A stretch of DNA of 64,000 bases from Streptomyces sp. NBC_01317 (GTDB lineage Bacteria; Actinomycetota; Actinomycetes; Streptomycetales; Streptomycetaceae): positions 2,170,001 through 2,234,000 of the forward strand of contig NZ_CP108393.1 of the NCBI RefSeq assembly GCF_035961655.1. Reading direction: 5' to 3'. The notes below the pieces were generated by a model. That model had not been told where the DNA came from, made no database searches, and worked only from the letters and a program-made list of their open reading frames with translations. The translations under genes were made by a program, and so were the position numbers. Below are positions 45,634 to 54,879 of the stretch, one piece after another. Within the stretch, counting starts at the first letter, position 1, and each line of letters begins with the position of its first letter.

Positions 45634-45669
45634 GTTCAACGGCGTGGGACCAGCCGCGCTCTCGTACGG

Positions 45670-47181
45670 TCAGGGCGCCACGGGCACCGGCACATACGCG
45701 GACAGCGCCGCCGCCAGCTCCTCATGGACCTGTGCCTTGAGGAGCGTGCCCTCCGGGGTGTGCTCCTCGGAGAGGACCTCACCCTCGGCGTGCACCCGCG
45801 AGACCAGGCCGCCCAGCGTGTACGGCACGAGCACCTCGACCTCGACCTCGGGCCGGGGCAGCTCGGCGTCGATGAGCGCGAGCAGTTCGGCGATGCCCTG
45901 CCCCGTACGGGCCGAGACCGCGATCGCGTACCGCTCGGCGCCCAGCAGCCGCTGGAGGACCAGCGGATCGGCCGCGTCGGCCTTGTTGATCACGACGATC
46001 TCGCGCACGTCCACCGCGCCCACGTCACGGACGACCTCGCGCACGGCGGCCAGCTGCTCCTCCGGCGCGGGGTGCGCACCGTCCACCACGTGCAGGATCA
46101 GGTCGGAGTTGCCGACCTCCTCCATCGTGGACCGGAACGCCTCGACCAGGTGGTGCGGCAGGTGCCGGACGAAGCCGACCGTGTCGGCCAGCGTGTAGAT
46201 CCGGCCGCTCGGCGTCTCGGCGCGGCGCACGGTGGGGTCCAGGGTGGCGAACAGCGAGTTCTCCACCAGCACCCCGGCGCCCGTCAGACGGTTGAGCAGG
46301 GACGACTTGCCCGCGTTGGTGTATCCGGCGATCGCGACCGACGGCACCCTGTTGCGGCGCCGCTCCTGCCGCTTGATCTCGCGGCCGGTCTTCATCTCCG
46401 CGATCTCCCGGCGCATCTTCGCCATCTTCTCGCGGATCCGGCGCCGGTCTGTCTCGATCTTGGTCTCACCGGGGCCGCGGGTGGCCATGCCGCCACCGCC
46501 GCCGCCACCCATCTGCCGGGAGAGCGACTGCCCCCAGCCGCGCAGCCTCGGCAGCATGTACTGCATCTGGGCCAGCGCGACCTGCGCCTTGCCCTCACGG
46601 GACTTGGCGTGCTGGGCGAAGATGTCGAGGATCAGGGCCGTACGGTCGACGACCTTGACCTTGACGACGTCTTCCAGGTGGATCAGCTGGCCGGGGCTCA
46701 GCTCACCGTCGCACACCACCGTGTCGGCGCCGCTCTCCAGGACGATGTCCCGCAGCTCCTGGGCCTTGCCGGAGCCGATGTACGTGGCCGGGTCGGGCTT
46801 GTCACGGCGCTGGATCACCCCGTCGAGGACCAGGGCGCCGGCCGTCTCGGCGAGCGCCGCCAGCTCCGCGAGGGAGTTCTCGGAGTCCTGCACGGTCCCC
46901 GTCGTCCACACGCCGACGAGCACCACACGCTCCAGGCGCAGCTGCCGGTACTCGACCTCGGTGACGTCTTCGAGCTCCGTGGACAGACCCACCACACGGC
47001 GGAGGGCCGCGCGGTCGGAGCGGTCGAGCTGCTCGCCGTCCCGCTCCCCGTCGATCTCATGGCTCCAGGCGACGTCCTCTTCCATCAGAGCATCGGCCCG
47101 AAGGCTGTCCGTGCGGGTGTCCGCAGTGCTGTCGTCCGCGAAGGTCTGCGCGTTCTGGGAAGGGGAGGAAGAGGAGGTCAT
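45670..47181 (-). CDS. hflX: GTPase HflX
   Basis: This 503-residue ribosome-associated GTPase splits or rescues stalled ribosomes. The N-terminal domain includes DPATYIGSGKAQELRDIV. A glycine-rich loop (QMGGGGGGGMATRGPGETKIETDRRRIREK) precedes a helical linker. The GTPase has G1 GYTNAGKSSLLNRL, G3 DTVGFVRHLPHHLVEAF and G4 VINKADAADP. The start is the ATG after GTAAGGATCCG. A short, highly charged N-terminal extension of about 60 residues is Streptomyces-like. Terminator downstream. Confidence 0.95.
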   Translation of the reverse strand: MTSSSSPSQNAQTFADDSTADTRTDSLRADALMEEDVAWSHEIDGERDGEQLDRSDRAALRRVVGLSTELEDVTEVEYRQLRLERVVLVGVWTTGTVQDSENSLAELAALAETAGALVLDGVIQRRDKPDPATYIGSGKAQELRDIVLESGADTVVCDGELSPGQLIHLEDVVKVKVVDRTALILDIFAQHAKSREGKAQVALAQMQYMLPRLRGWGQSLSRQMGGGGGGGMATRGPGETKIETDRRRIREKMAKMRREIAEMKTGREIKRQERRRNRVPSVAIAGYTNAGKSSLLNRLTGAGVLVENSLFATLDPTVRRAETPSGRIYTLADTVGFVRHLPHHLVEAFRSTMEEVGNSDLILHVVDGAHPAPEEQLAAVREVVRDVGAVDVREIVVINKADAADPLVLQRLLGAERYAIAVSARTGQGIAELLALIDAELPRPEVEVEVLVPYTLGGLVSRVHAEGEVLSEEHTPEGTLLKAQVHEELAAALSAYVPVPVAP

Positions 47182-47340
47182 CGGATCCTTACGCAGCTCG
47201 GGAAAGTGAATACGGGAGAAGCCTCGGCGCCAGGCCTCAGCATTCCCCTCGATCGTCACAACGCGTGACGGTCCGGATTGATTCCCGGCCGCGCCGCCCG
47301 CTGTCCGACCCGTTGATGGTGGCACGCTTCCGCCCGGTCG

Positions 47341-48870
47341 TCACTCCGGTTTCAGGGGCTGTTCCCGTGCTGTGTCCGGGGCCGCCCCGGGGGCCGTGTC
47401 CCGGCCGCCGGGGCGGTTGGCGGGCGTGGTCTCGGTGCGCCAGTCCGGGTGACCGGGCATCGGCGGCGTCTTCTTCCCGTACAGCCAGACCCGGAAGAAG
47501 CCGCTCAGGTCACGCCCCGCGACGTCCGAGGCCAGTGCGGTGAAGTCGGCCGTGGTGGCCGTGGAGTCCCGGTGCCGGCGCACCCAGAGCCGTTCCAGCC
47601 GCTGGAAGGCGCTCGCGCCGATCTCCTGGCGCAGCGCGTAGAGCACCAGGGCGCTGCCGTCGTAGACGACCGGCCGGAAGAGGCTGATCTGGTGACCCGG
47701 CGTGGGGGGCTCGGGGGCGGCGGGCGGCCCTCCCCCCGCGCGCCAGCTGTCGGACATCTCGTACGCGCTGCGCATCCGCTCCACCAGCGGCTTCTTGCCG
47801 TACTGCTCGGCATAGAGGGCCTCGTACCAGCTCGCGTGTCCTTCGTTGAGCCACAGGTCGGACCAGTTGCGCGGGGTGACGCTGTTGCCGAACCACTGGT
47901 GGGCCAGCTCGTGGACCATGATCGCGTCGACGTACGACTCGGCGTACTCGGGCCGGGTGAAGAGGGCGCGTTCGAAGAGGGAGAGGGTCTGTGTCTCCAG
48001 TTCGAAGCCCGTCTCGGCGGTGGCGATCAGCAGTCCGTACGTCTCGAAGGGGTACGGGCCGACCTGCTCCTCCATCCAGCGCAGCTGCGCGGGGGTCTTC
48101 TTGAGCCAGGGCTCCAGCTTCGCCGTGTCGGCGGCCGGCACGACGTCCCGTACGGGCAGTCCGCGCGGTCCTTCCCGGTGCAGGACGGCCGACTTCCCGA
48201 TGGAGACCTGCGCCAGCTCGGTGGCCATGGGGTGGTGCGTCCGGTAGGTCCAGGTGGTGGTGGCGCCCGCGCGGTTCTTCTCCTCCGGCAGACCGTTGGC
48301 CACGGCCGTCAGGTTCTCGGGGACGGTGATACGGAAGGTGAAGTAGGCCTTGTCGGCGGGGTGGTCGTTGCCGGGGAAGACGCGGTGTCCTGCGTCCGCC
48401 TGATTGGCCATCACCAGTCCGTCGGTGGTGCGCACCCAGCCGCCCGCGCTGCCCCGGGGGTCGCTGGTGTGGTCGACGGTGACCGCCATGCGGGCGCCGG
48501 CGCCGAGCGGCCTGGCGGGGGTGACGACCAGGTCCTCCCCGGCGGTGGCGAAGGCGGCGGGCTCGCCGTTGACCCGCACCGAGCGGACCACGCCGTGGGT
48601 GAAGTCGAGGTTGATGCGCTCCAGCCGCTGCGTCGTCACGGCGTTGATCTTGGTGACACTGTCCAGCGGCTTGGTGTGGTCGCCGCCGTAGGTGAGATCG
48701 AGGTCGTAGGTGAGGACGTCGTAACCGGGGTTGCCCAGCGTCGGGAAGAGCGGATCGCCGATGCCGAGCGGCTCGGGCGGAGGCGGCGCCGCGGAGGGCG
48801 TCGCGGCGACGAGGGTGGCCGAGGCGGCGGCGAGCAGGGCGGCGCGCAGCCGGCGGGAGGTGAGCAGCAT
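47341..48870 (-). CDS. secreted M1-family metallopeptidase
   Basis: This 509-residue zinc aminopeptidase-like enzyme has a signal peptide (MLLTSRRLRAALLAAASATLVAATPSAA). The zinc site is complete: VHELAHQWFGNSVTPRNWSDLWLNEGHA (HEXXH, then 18 residues, then E). The GAMEN exopeptidase motif is replaced by FELETQTLS, as in several short bacterial M1 members. A Pro-rich tail follows. Probably extracellular protein or peptide processing. The neighbouring rsh gene upstream ends 85 bp away on the same strand. Confidence 0.9.
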   Translation of the reverse strand: MLLTSRRLRAALLAAASATLVAATPSAAPPPPEPLGIGDPLFPTLGNPGYDVLTYDLDLTYGGDHTKPLDSVTKINAVTTQRLERINLDFTHGVVRSVRVNGEPAAFATAGEDLVVTPARPLGAGARMAVTVDHTSDPRGSAGGWVRTTDGLVMANQADAGHRVFPGNDHPADKAYFTFRITVPENLTAVANGLPEEKNRAGATTTWTYRTHHPMATELAQVSIGKSAVLHREGPRGLPVRDVVPAADTAKLEPWLKKTPAQLRWMEEQVGPYPFETYGLLIATAETGFELETQTLSLFERALFTRPEYAESYVDAIMVHELAHQWFGNSVTPRNWSDLWLNEGHASWYEALYAEQYGKKPLVERMRSAYEMSDSWRAGGGPPAAPEPPTPGHQISLFRPVVYDGSALVLYALRQEIGASAFQRLERLWVRRHRDSTATTADFTALASDVAGRDLSGFFRVWLYGKKTPPMPGHPDWRTETTPANRPGGRDTAPGAAPDTAREQPLKPE

Positions 48871-48955
48871 GGACCACCGCTACCAGCGCCGGGCCGCCGC
48901 GCCCCGGCGACGCGCGCGGATCCCACCCGAACGGGTGCGGAGCCCGCCGGGGGGC

Positions 48956-51031
48956 TCAGGCGGTGGCCGGCTGCTGGGCGCGGCTCACGTCGTACACACC
49001 CGGTACGTCCCGCATCGCGCGCATGAGGCTCGGCAGCCCCGCCGCGTCGGGCAGTTGGAGCGTGTACGTGTGCCGGACGCGCTGCTCGCTGGGCGGTTCG
49101 ACGGTGGCCGAGACGATCGCCGCGTCCGCCGTGGCGATCGCCTCCGTGAGGTCCGCGAGCAGCCCCGGGCGGCCGAAGGACTCCGCGTAGAGCGTGACCC
49201 GGCACTCGGCCGCGTCCCCCCAACTCACCCCGACCGGAGCCCGGTCGAGCGCCTTCATCCGGGCGACGGCGGGGCACTCCTCGCGGTGGACGGTGACGGC
49301 GCCGCCGCGTACGGCGAAGCCGACGACCGCGTCGGGCGGTACGGGCGTACAACAGCCCGCGAGCCGTACGGTCGCGCCCGGCAGGTCCACCACGGCGTTG
49401 GAGGCCCCGCGCCGGTCGGCGGTGAGGGCGGCGGGCGCCCTGGGCGTCGCGGCGGGCGCCTTGACGCTCTCCGGGTGCGCGGCCAGCCACCCGGTGATCG
49501 CGATCCTCGCGGCGGGGGTACGGGCGTGGTCGAGCCACTCCGGAGAGGGCCCGGAGGCCGCGTCGTGGGACAGGAGCAGCTGGACGGTGTCCCCGTCGCG
49601 CAGGACGGTACTGAGCGTCGCCAGACGGCCGTTGACGCGCGCGCCGAGGCAGCTGTGGGCCGCCTCGCCGTACTGCGCGTACGCGGCGTCCACACAGCTC
49701 GCCCCGGCGGGCAGCCCGAGCATGCCCCCCTCGGCGCGGAAGACCGTGATCTCGCCGTCCTGCGCGAGGTCCGCGCGCAGGGTGGTCCAGAAGGTGTCCG
49801 GGTCGGGGGCCGCCTGCTGCCACTCCAGGAGCCGGGAGAGCCAGCCGGGCCTGGTCGGGTCCGCCCGCTCGCCGTCCTGCGGCTCCGCCACGTCCACGGA
49901 GGCGTACGGGTTGCCGAGGGCGACCACGCCCGCCTCGGCGACGCTGTGCATCTGGTGCGTACGGATGAGGACTTCGGCGACGGCGCCGTCCGGTCCCGCG
50001 ACCGCCGTGTGGAGCGACTGGTACAGGTTGAACTTGGGCGCCGCGATGAAGTCCTTGAACTCGGAGATCACCGGCGTGAAGCAGGTGTGCAGTTCGCCGA
50101 GGACGGCGTAACAGTCGGCGTCCTCGCCGACCAGCACCAGCAGCCGGCCGAAGTCGCTGCCGCGCAGCTCGCCGCGTTTGAGCCTGGAGCGGTGCACGGA
50201 CACGAAGTGCCGTGGCCTGACGAGGACTTCGGCGGTGATGTCCGCCTCGCGCAGCACCTGCCTGACGTCCTCGCAGATGGTGGCGAGGGCGTCCCCGGCG
50301 GTGGCGTTGTCCGCGATCAGCGCGCGCGTGCGGGCGTACTCCTCCGGGTGGAGGATCGCGAACACCAGATCCTCCAGCTCGGTCTTGAGCGCCTGGACGC
50401 CGAGCCGTTCGGCGAGCGGGATCAGGACGTCACGGGTGACCTTGGCGATCCTGGCCTGCTTCTCCGGCCGCATCACCCCGAGGGTGCGCATGTTGTGCAG
50501 CCGGTCCGCCAGCTTGATCGACATGACCCTGACATCGTTGCCCGTCGCCACCAGCATCTTGCGGAACGTCTCCGGCTCCGCCGCCGCGCCGTAGTCGACC
50601 TTCTCCAGCTTGGTCACGCCGTCGACCAGGTAGCAGACCTCGTCGCCGAACTCCGCCCGTACCTGATCGAGCGTCACGTCCGTGTCCTCGACGGTGTCGT
50701 GGAGCAGGGAGGCGGTCAACGTCGTGGTCTCCGCGCCCAGTTCGGCGAGGATCAGCGTCACGGCCAGCGGATGGGTGATGTACGGCTCGCCGCTCTTGCG
50801 GAACTGCCCGCGGTGCGAGAACTCCGCCAGGACGTACGCCTTGTGCAGCACGGAGAGGTCGGCGTCGGGGTGGTGGGCCCGGTGCGCGTCGGCCACATGG
50901 CCGATGGCGTCCGACAACCGCCCTCTGGAGGCAGGCCCCAGCAGCGCGGCCCTGCCGATCCTGCGCAGGTCGATCCGGGGAAGGCCGCGTCTGCGGCCGT
51001 GGGCACCAGGGCTGGTGGCCTCTGCGCTCAT
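48956..51031 (-). CDS. RelA/SpoT homologue, (p)ppGpp synthetase/hydrolase
   Basis: This 691-residue protein has an HD hydrolase domain (HRGQFRKSGEPYITHPLAV, then LLHDTVEDTD and LADRLHNMRTLG) and a synthetase domain (FKDFIAAPKFNLYQSLHTAV, AEVLIRTHQMHSVAEAG). A TGS-like region and a C-terminal ACT-like domain (RVTLYAESFGRPGLLADLTEAIATA) follow. The start is the ATG after GGAGGTGCCCC. Compared with RelA consensus, the AAHW motif is changed to VALG, so synthetase strength is uncertain. It is probably the second, RshA-type enzyme of Streptomyces rather than the main RelA; I recall this identity from synteny. Confidence 0.87.
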   Translation of the reverse strand: MSAEATSPGAHGRRRGLPRIDLRRIGRAALLGPASRGRLSDAIGHVADAHRAHHPDADLSVLHKAYVLAEFSHRGQFRKSGEPYITHPLAVTLILAELGAETTTLTASLLHDTVEDTDVTLDQVRAEFGDEVCYLVDGVTKLEKVDYGAAAEPETFRKMLVATGNDVRVMSIKLADRLHNMRTLGVMRPEKQARIAKVTRDVLIPLAERLGVQALKTELEDLVFAILHPEEYARTRALIADNATAGDALATICEDVRQVLREADITAEVLVRPRHFVSVHRSRLKRGELRGSDFGRLLVLVGEDADCYAVLGELHTCFTPVISEFKDFIAAPKFNLYQSLHTAVAGPDGAVAEVLIRTHQMHSVAEAGVVALGNPYASVDVAEPQDGERADPTRPGWLSRLLEWQQAAPDPDTFWTTLRADLAQDGEITVFRAEGGMLGLPAGASCVDAAYAQYGEAAHSCLGARVNGRLATLSTVLRDGDTVQLLLSHDAASGPSPEWLDHARTPAARIAITGWLAAHPESVKAPAATPRAPAALTADRRGASNAVVDLPGATVRLAGCCTPVPPDAVVGFAVRGGAVTVHREECPAVARMKALDRAPVGVSWGDAAECRVTLYAESFGRPGLLADLTEAIATADAAIVSATVEPPSEQRVRHTYTLQLPDAAGLPSLMRAMRDVPGVYDVSRAQQPATA

Positions 51032-51203
51032 GGGGCACCTCCGGCAGCTTCGACCGGCGGCGGAGGAGCAGGAGCGCCCTCCGGGCCGGTGCTTGATGCT
51101 ACCGAGCCCACCACGTGGTCCGGACCAGCTCCCGCCCAGCGTGAAACTGATCACTCGTTCGAGCGAACATTCGGTGTCGATCCGTGCCCTCTCGCCCGGC
51201 TTC

Positions 51204-52118
51204 TCAGCCGAACGCCGTTGCCTGCCAGGCGGGTTCGAGGTGACCTTCCGCCACGATCACGGCGGGCCCGGTCATCTCGATGCCGCCGTCCGGGCGTTCC
51301 GTGACGACCAGTCGGCCGCCGGGGAGGTCCACGGTGTACGTGACGGGCTCTCCGGTCACCGCGGGGTCCACGCCGTCCCTGCGGGCGGCGGCGACGGCCA
51401 CGGCGCAGGCGCCCGTACCGCAGGAGCGGGTCTCCCCCGAGCCGCGTTCGTGGACGCGCATGGCGACGTGGTTCGGCCCGCGGCCGACGACGAACTCGAC
51501 GTTCACCCCGTCGGGGTAGGCGGTCGCGGGGGTGACGGCGGGCGCGGTGAGGAGCGTGCCCGCGTGTGCCAGGTCGTCGACGAAGGTGACCGCGTGGGGG
51601 TTGCCCATGTTGACGTGACGGGCGGCGGTGGCGCGGCCGTCGACGGTGACCGTCACCTCGCCCCCGGGGAGCACCACGCGGCCCATGTCGACCGTGATGT
51701 CCCCGTCGTCGGCGCCCGTGCCCTTGGCGAGGTGCACCTTCTTCACCCCGCCCCGGGTGGCGACGGCGAGATCGCCGGGCTCGACCAGCCCGGCGCGCCG
51801 CAGGTGACGGGCGAAGACGCGGACGCCGTTGCCGCACATCTCCGCGACGGATCCGTCGGCGTTGCGGTAGTCCATGAACCACTCGGCCTCGCCGGCCATG
51901 GCCCGCGCCTCGGGGTGCGCCGCCGACCGGACGACGTGCAGCAGCCCGTCGCCGCCGATGCCGGCCCGCCGGTCGCAGAGCGCGGCCACGGCGTGGGCGG
52001 GCAGGTCGATGACGTTGTCCGGGTCGGGAATGATCACGAAGTCGTTCTCGGTCCCGTGACCCTTGAGGAAGGCGATCGGTGCGGCGGATGCCGTCGGCGA
52101 GTTGCTCACGGAATCCAT
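51204..52118 (-). CDS. dapF: diaminopimelate epimerase
   Basis: This 304-residue enzyme converts LL- to meso-diaminopimelate for lysine and cell wall. It has both catalytic cysteines: Cys95 in EMCGNGVRVFARH and about Cys233 in SCGTGACAVAVAA, with FLKGHGTENDFVIIPD near the start and NMGNPHAVTFVDD in the middle. Length is slightly over the family average because of a short N-terminal extension. Streptomyces cell walls use LL-DAP, so the main role here should be lysine. Confidence 0.95.
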   Translation of the reverse strand: MDSVSNSPTASAAPIAFLKGHGTENDFVIIPDPDNVIDLPAHAVAALCDRRAGIGGDGLLHVVRSAAHPEARAMAGEAEWFMDYRNADGSVAEMCGNGVRVFARHLRRAGLVEPGDLAVATRGGVKKVHLAKGTGADDGDITVDMGRVVLPGGEVTVTVDGRATAARHVNMGNPHAVTFVDDLAHAGTLLTAPAVTPATAYPDGVNVEFVVGRGPNHVAMRVHERGSGETRSCGTGACAVAVAAARRDGVDPAVTGEPVTYTVDLPGGRLVVTERPDGGIEMTGPAVIVAEGHLEPAWQATAFG

Positions 52119-52165
52119 CGTACGAGGTCAGGCCCGCGAGGCAAGGCGTGAGACACAGGCACGGC

Positions 52166-52603
52166 TCAGCGGAGGCGTGCGACCCGCCACACGGCGAGGG
52201 CGACCACGGCCGTGCCCACGGTGACGTACAGGGCGATGACCCGCCAGTCGGGACGCTCCCCGGACGCCCGGGCGGGCAGCCCCGGCCAGGCGTGGCCCAC
52301 CTTGCGGGCGGCCATCATGCCCCAGCCGGCGGCGCAGCAGCTGATCAGCAGCCCCAGCATCGCCACCACGGCTCCGCCGTCGCCCGTGCCGAAGGCGAGC
52401 GGGAAGGCGAACATCAGGGACCCCACCGCGGCGAGCACCACGATCGGCGCGAGCTGCCAGATCCGCAGCCTGCGCTGCGGCCGCAGTTCGACCTCGACCT
52501 CCGGGGTGGTGGTCTCCTCGTCGGGCCCGTCGGGACTCAGGCGCGGCGCGTCCTCCTGGGTCTGCCGCGCCGCGGGGTCTCCGTCGCGAGGGCCGGCCTC
52601 CAT
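52166..52603 (-). CDS. small membrane protein
   Basis: This 145-residue protein has an acidic N-terminus (TQEDAPRLSPDGPDEETTTPEVEVELRPQ) and three hydrophobic segments: LAPIVVLAAVGSLMFAFPLAFG, AVVAMLGLLISCCAAGWGMM, and VIALYVTVGTAVVALAVW. The ATG was chosen because GGAGGG lies 9 bp before it; an ATG 19 codons upstream is possible. It lies 107 bp after miaA and 47 bp before dapF and may share their transcript. Function unknown. Confidence 0.65.
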   Translation of the reverse strand: MEAGPRDGDPAARQTQEDAPRLSPDGPDEETTTPEVEVELRPQRRLRIWQLAPIVVLAAVGSLMFAFPLAFGTGDGGAVVAMLGLLISCCAAGWGMMAARKVGHAWPGLPARASGERPDWRVIALYVTVGTAVVALAVWRVARLR

Positions 52604-52710
52604 CGCCACGCGCCCTCCCAACTCGGACTCCACTGGTCGATCGATGCTCGATGATGGCACGCTCGGGGGTACGGGAATGACGGCCTGAGCGTCCCGATGC
52701 CATCACGTGA

Positions 52711-53649
52711 TCAGGCTGTGACCGCTCGTTCGACCAACGTCAATGCCCGGTGCGGGAGTTCCTCGCGGTGCTCCGTTCCGCCGCTCAGCCAGTGCACGCG
52801 CGAGTCGCGGCGGAACCACGAGTCCTGACGTCGTGCGAAGCGCTTGGTGGCCCGAACGGTCTCGGCCCGTGCCTCGTCGTCCGTGCACTCGTCCGCGAGC
52901 GCGGCGAGCAACTGCTGGTAGCCGAGAGCGCGGGAGGCCGTACGCCCTTCCCGAAGACCTCGCCCCTCCAGGGCGCGCACCTCGTCCGCCAACCCCGCCT
53001 CCCACATGCGGTCCACCCGGCGGGTGATCCGCTCGTCGAGTTCGGGGCGGGCGACGTCGACGCCGATCTGGAGGGTGTCGTACACCGCGTCGTGTCCGGG
53101 GAGATTGGCGGTGAACGGCTTGCCGGTGATCTCGATCACCTCCAGCGCTCTGACGATGCGGCGGCCGTTGCTGGGCAGGATCGCGCGGCCGGCCGGGGGG
53201 TCGGCGGCGGCCAGCCGGGCGTGCAGCGCCCCGGAGCCGCGGAGGGTCAGTTCGTCCTCCAGCCGCGCGCGCACCTCGGGGTCGGTGCCGGGGAAGTTCA
53301 GGGCGTCGATGGCACCCCGTACGTACAGCCCCGAGCCTCCGACCAGCACCGGTGTACGGCCCGCGGCGAGCAGCCGGTCGATCTCCACCCGGGCGAGCCG
53401 CTGGTACTCGGCGACGCTGGCGGCCTCGGTGACGTCCCAGATGTCCAGGAGGTGGTGCGGGACCCCGGCGCGCTCCTCCGTCGTCAGTTTGGCTGTTCCG
53501 ATGTCCATCCCCCGGTAGAGCTGCATGGAGTCGGCGTTGACGACCTCACCGTCGAGTTGCCGGGCGAGATGAACGCCCAGATCGGACTTGCCGGCCGCGG
53601 TGGGACCGACGACGGCGATGACCCGTGGTGCGCGAGCTGCGGTTCTCAC
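52711..53649 (-). CDS. miaA: tRNA dimethylallyltransferase
   Basis: This 312-residue enzyme adds dimethylallyl to A37 of tRNAs that read UNN codons, the step before MiaB. P-loop GPTAAGKSDLGVHLA (residues 15-29), NADSMQLYRGMDIGTAKLT, the LVGGSGLYVRGAIDAL block, and RRDSRVHWL at the C-terminus are typical. GTG start. miaB lies further upstream on the same strand with two genes in between. Confidence 0.96.
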   Translation of the reverse strand: MRTAARAPRVIAVVGPTAAGKSDLGVHLARQLDGEVVNADSMQLYRGMDIGTAKLTTEERAGVPHHLLDIWDVTEAASVAEYQRLARVEIDRLLAAGRTPVLVGGSGLYVRGAIDALNFPGTDPEVRARLEDELTLRGSGALHARLAAADPPAGRAILPSNGRRIVRALEVIEITGKPFTANLPGHDAVYDTLQIGVDVARPELDERITRRVDRMWEAGLADEVRALEGRGLREGRTASRALGYQQLLAALADECTDDEARAETVRATKRFARRQDSWFRRDSRVHWLSGGTEHREELPHRALTLVERAVTA

Positions 53650-53806
53650 CGGCCCAGTCTCGCAAACTCCGGGCCTCCGCCCGAACGAGTTGTGTGACGG
53701 AACGATTCCGGAGTGCGTTCGTGGCGCCCGCGCGTATTCTGTAAGGAAGATATGGGGGTGATGGGCCTGAACGTCCCGTCACGTACCTTTCGAGGGAAGG
53801 TGGGCC

Positions 53807-54085
53807 ATGGGCCTCATGGATTCGTTCAAGGCCAGGCTGTCTCCGGCCAAGGACAAGGTCTCCGACCTCGCCCAGCAGCACGGTGGCAAGATCGGTGACG
53901 GGCTGGACAAGGCCGCCCGTACGGTCGACCAGCGGACCAAGGGCAAGTACAGCGACAAGATCGACTCGGGTGCGGGCAAGGCCAAGAGCGCGTTGGACCG
54001 TCTCGCCCACAAGGACGACGACGGCGGTACGCCCGGCGGCACGACGCCCGGGGGCACCCCGCCTCCCCCGCCGCCTCCCGCCTGA
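53807..54085 (+). CDS. MT0933-type antitoxin-like protein
   Basis: This 92-residue, highly charged, alanine/lysine-rich protein matches the MT0933 antitoxin-like family: MGLMDSFKARLSPAKDKVSDLAQQHGGKIGDGLDKAARTVD. The start follows GGAAGGTGGGCC. A tail of Pro (TPPPPPPPA) is unusual. No toxin gene is adjacent: its plus-strand surroundings are empty and its neighbours are miaA and a dioxygenase-like gene. It may therefore act as a lone stress-type protein, or its toxin may be elsewhere. Confidence 0.72.
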   Translation: MGLMDSFKARLSPAKDKVSDLAQQHGGKIGDGLDKAARTVDQRTKGKYSDKIDSGAGKAKSALDRLAHKDDDGGTPGGTTPGGTPPPPPPPA

Positions 54086-54097
54086 CGTGTCCGGCGG

Positions 54098-54847
54098 TCA
54101 GGACCAGACCGCCACCAGGTATCCCACGCCGTACGGCGCGCTGTCATGGAGCAGCGCGCCGTTGAGGTGTGCCCCTTCGGCGGCGCCCGCGAGGACCTGC
54201 CAGGGGGCTCGCCCCGCGGCCTGGAGTTCGTACGCCAGCTCCGCGTCCAGTGCCTTGAGGGCGGCCACGTCGGCGGACCCCAGCGCGCGTGCCACCCCCT
54301 CGTCGAACGGGGCGGCGCGCTCGTCTAGATATCCGGGCGCCTTGAGCGTGCGGCGCGCGCTGGCGTCGCCCATCACCAGCAGGGCCGTCCTCCCCGGCTC
54401 GTCGGCGATCTGCTTCCCGGCCTGGACACACCGCTCGGTGGCGAGAGGTTCCCCCACGCCGAGTCCGGTCACGGGTGCGGCCGTCCAGCGCGCCTGCTCC
54501 AGCAGCCAGGCGGCGACCGCGAGGGAGGCGGGCAGCGCGCGGGCAGACGGCACCCCGGGTGCCACCGACCCGTCCGGTCCCTCCGCGGCGCTTTCGCTCA
54601 CGCCGAGCCTGACCCGTACGTCCACCCCAAAGCCCTCGAAGGACCCGGTGGCACCCCCCGGATACGCCCCTCGGGCAGCCTCCCCGGCGGGGCCGACGAC
54701 GACCAGCCGGTCGGGCCGCGCGGCGGCCAGCACGCCGAGGGCGTCGGCACACGCGGCACGTGTGCCGCGCAGTTCCGATCGGGCCCCCGCCGCGACGGCG
54801 GGCACGAGCAGCGGCGGACAGGGGCAGACGGCGGCGGCGACCAGCAT
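54098..54847 (-). CDS. class III extradiol dioxygenase-like protein
   Basis: This 249-residue protein resembles the LigB/class III ring-cleavage dioxygenase subunit: MLVAAAVCPCPPLLVPAV, RPDRLVVVGPAGEA, RTALLVMGDASARRTLKAPGYLDERAAPFDEGVARAL and APWQVLAGAAEG. The iron-ligand histidines of true members are not obvious: the first motif has CPCPP where CPHPP is usual, so activity may be lost. It lies 32 bp after miaB and may be co-transcribed. The substrate is unknown. Confidence 0.75.
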   Translation of the reverse strand: MLVAAAVCPCPPLLVPAVAAGARSELRGTRAACADALGVLAAARPDRLVVVGPAGEAARGAYPGGATGSFEGFGVDVRVRLGVSESAAEGPDGSVAPGVPSARALPASLAVAAWLLEQARWTAAPVTGLGVGEPLATERCVQAGKQIADEPGRTALLVMGDASARRTLKAPGYLDERAAPFDEGVARALGSADVAALKALDAELAYELQAAGRAPWQVLAGAAEGAHLNGALLHDSAPYGVGYLVAVWS

Positions 54848-54879
54848 GTCCGCACCCTAACGCGGGCGCGGACGGCACC

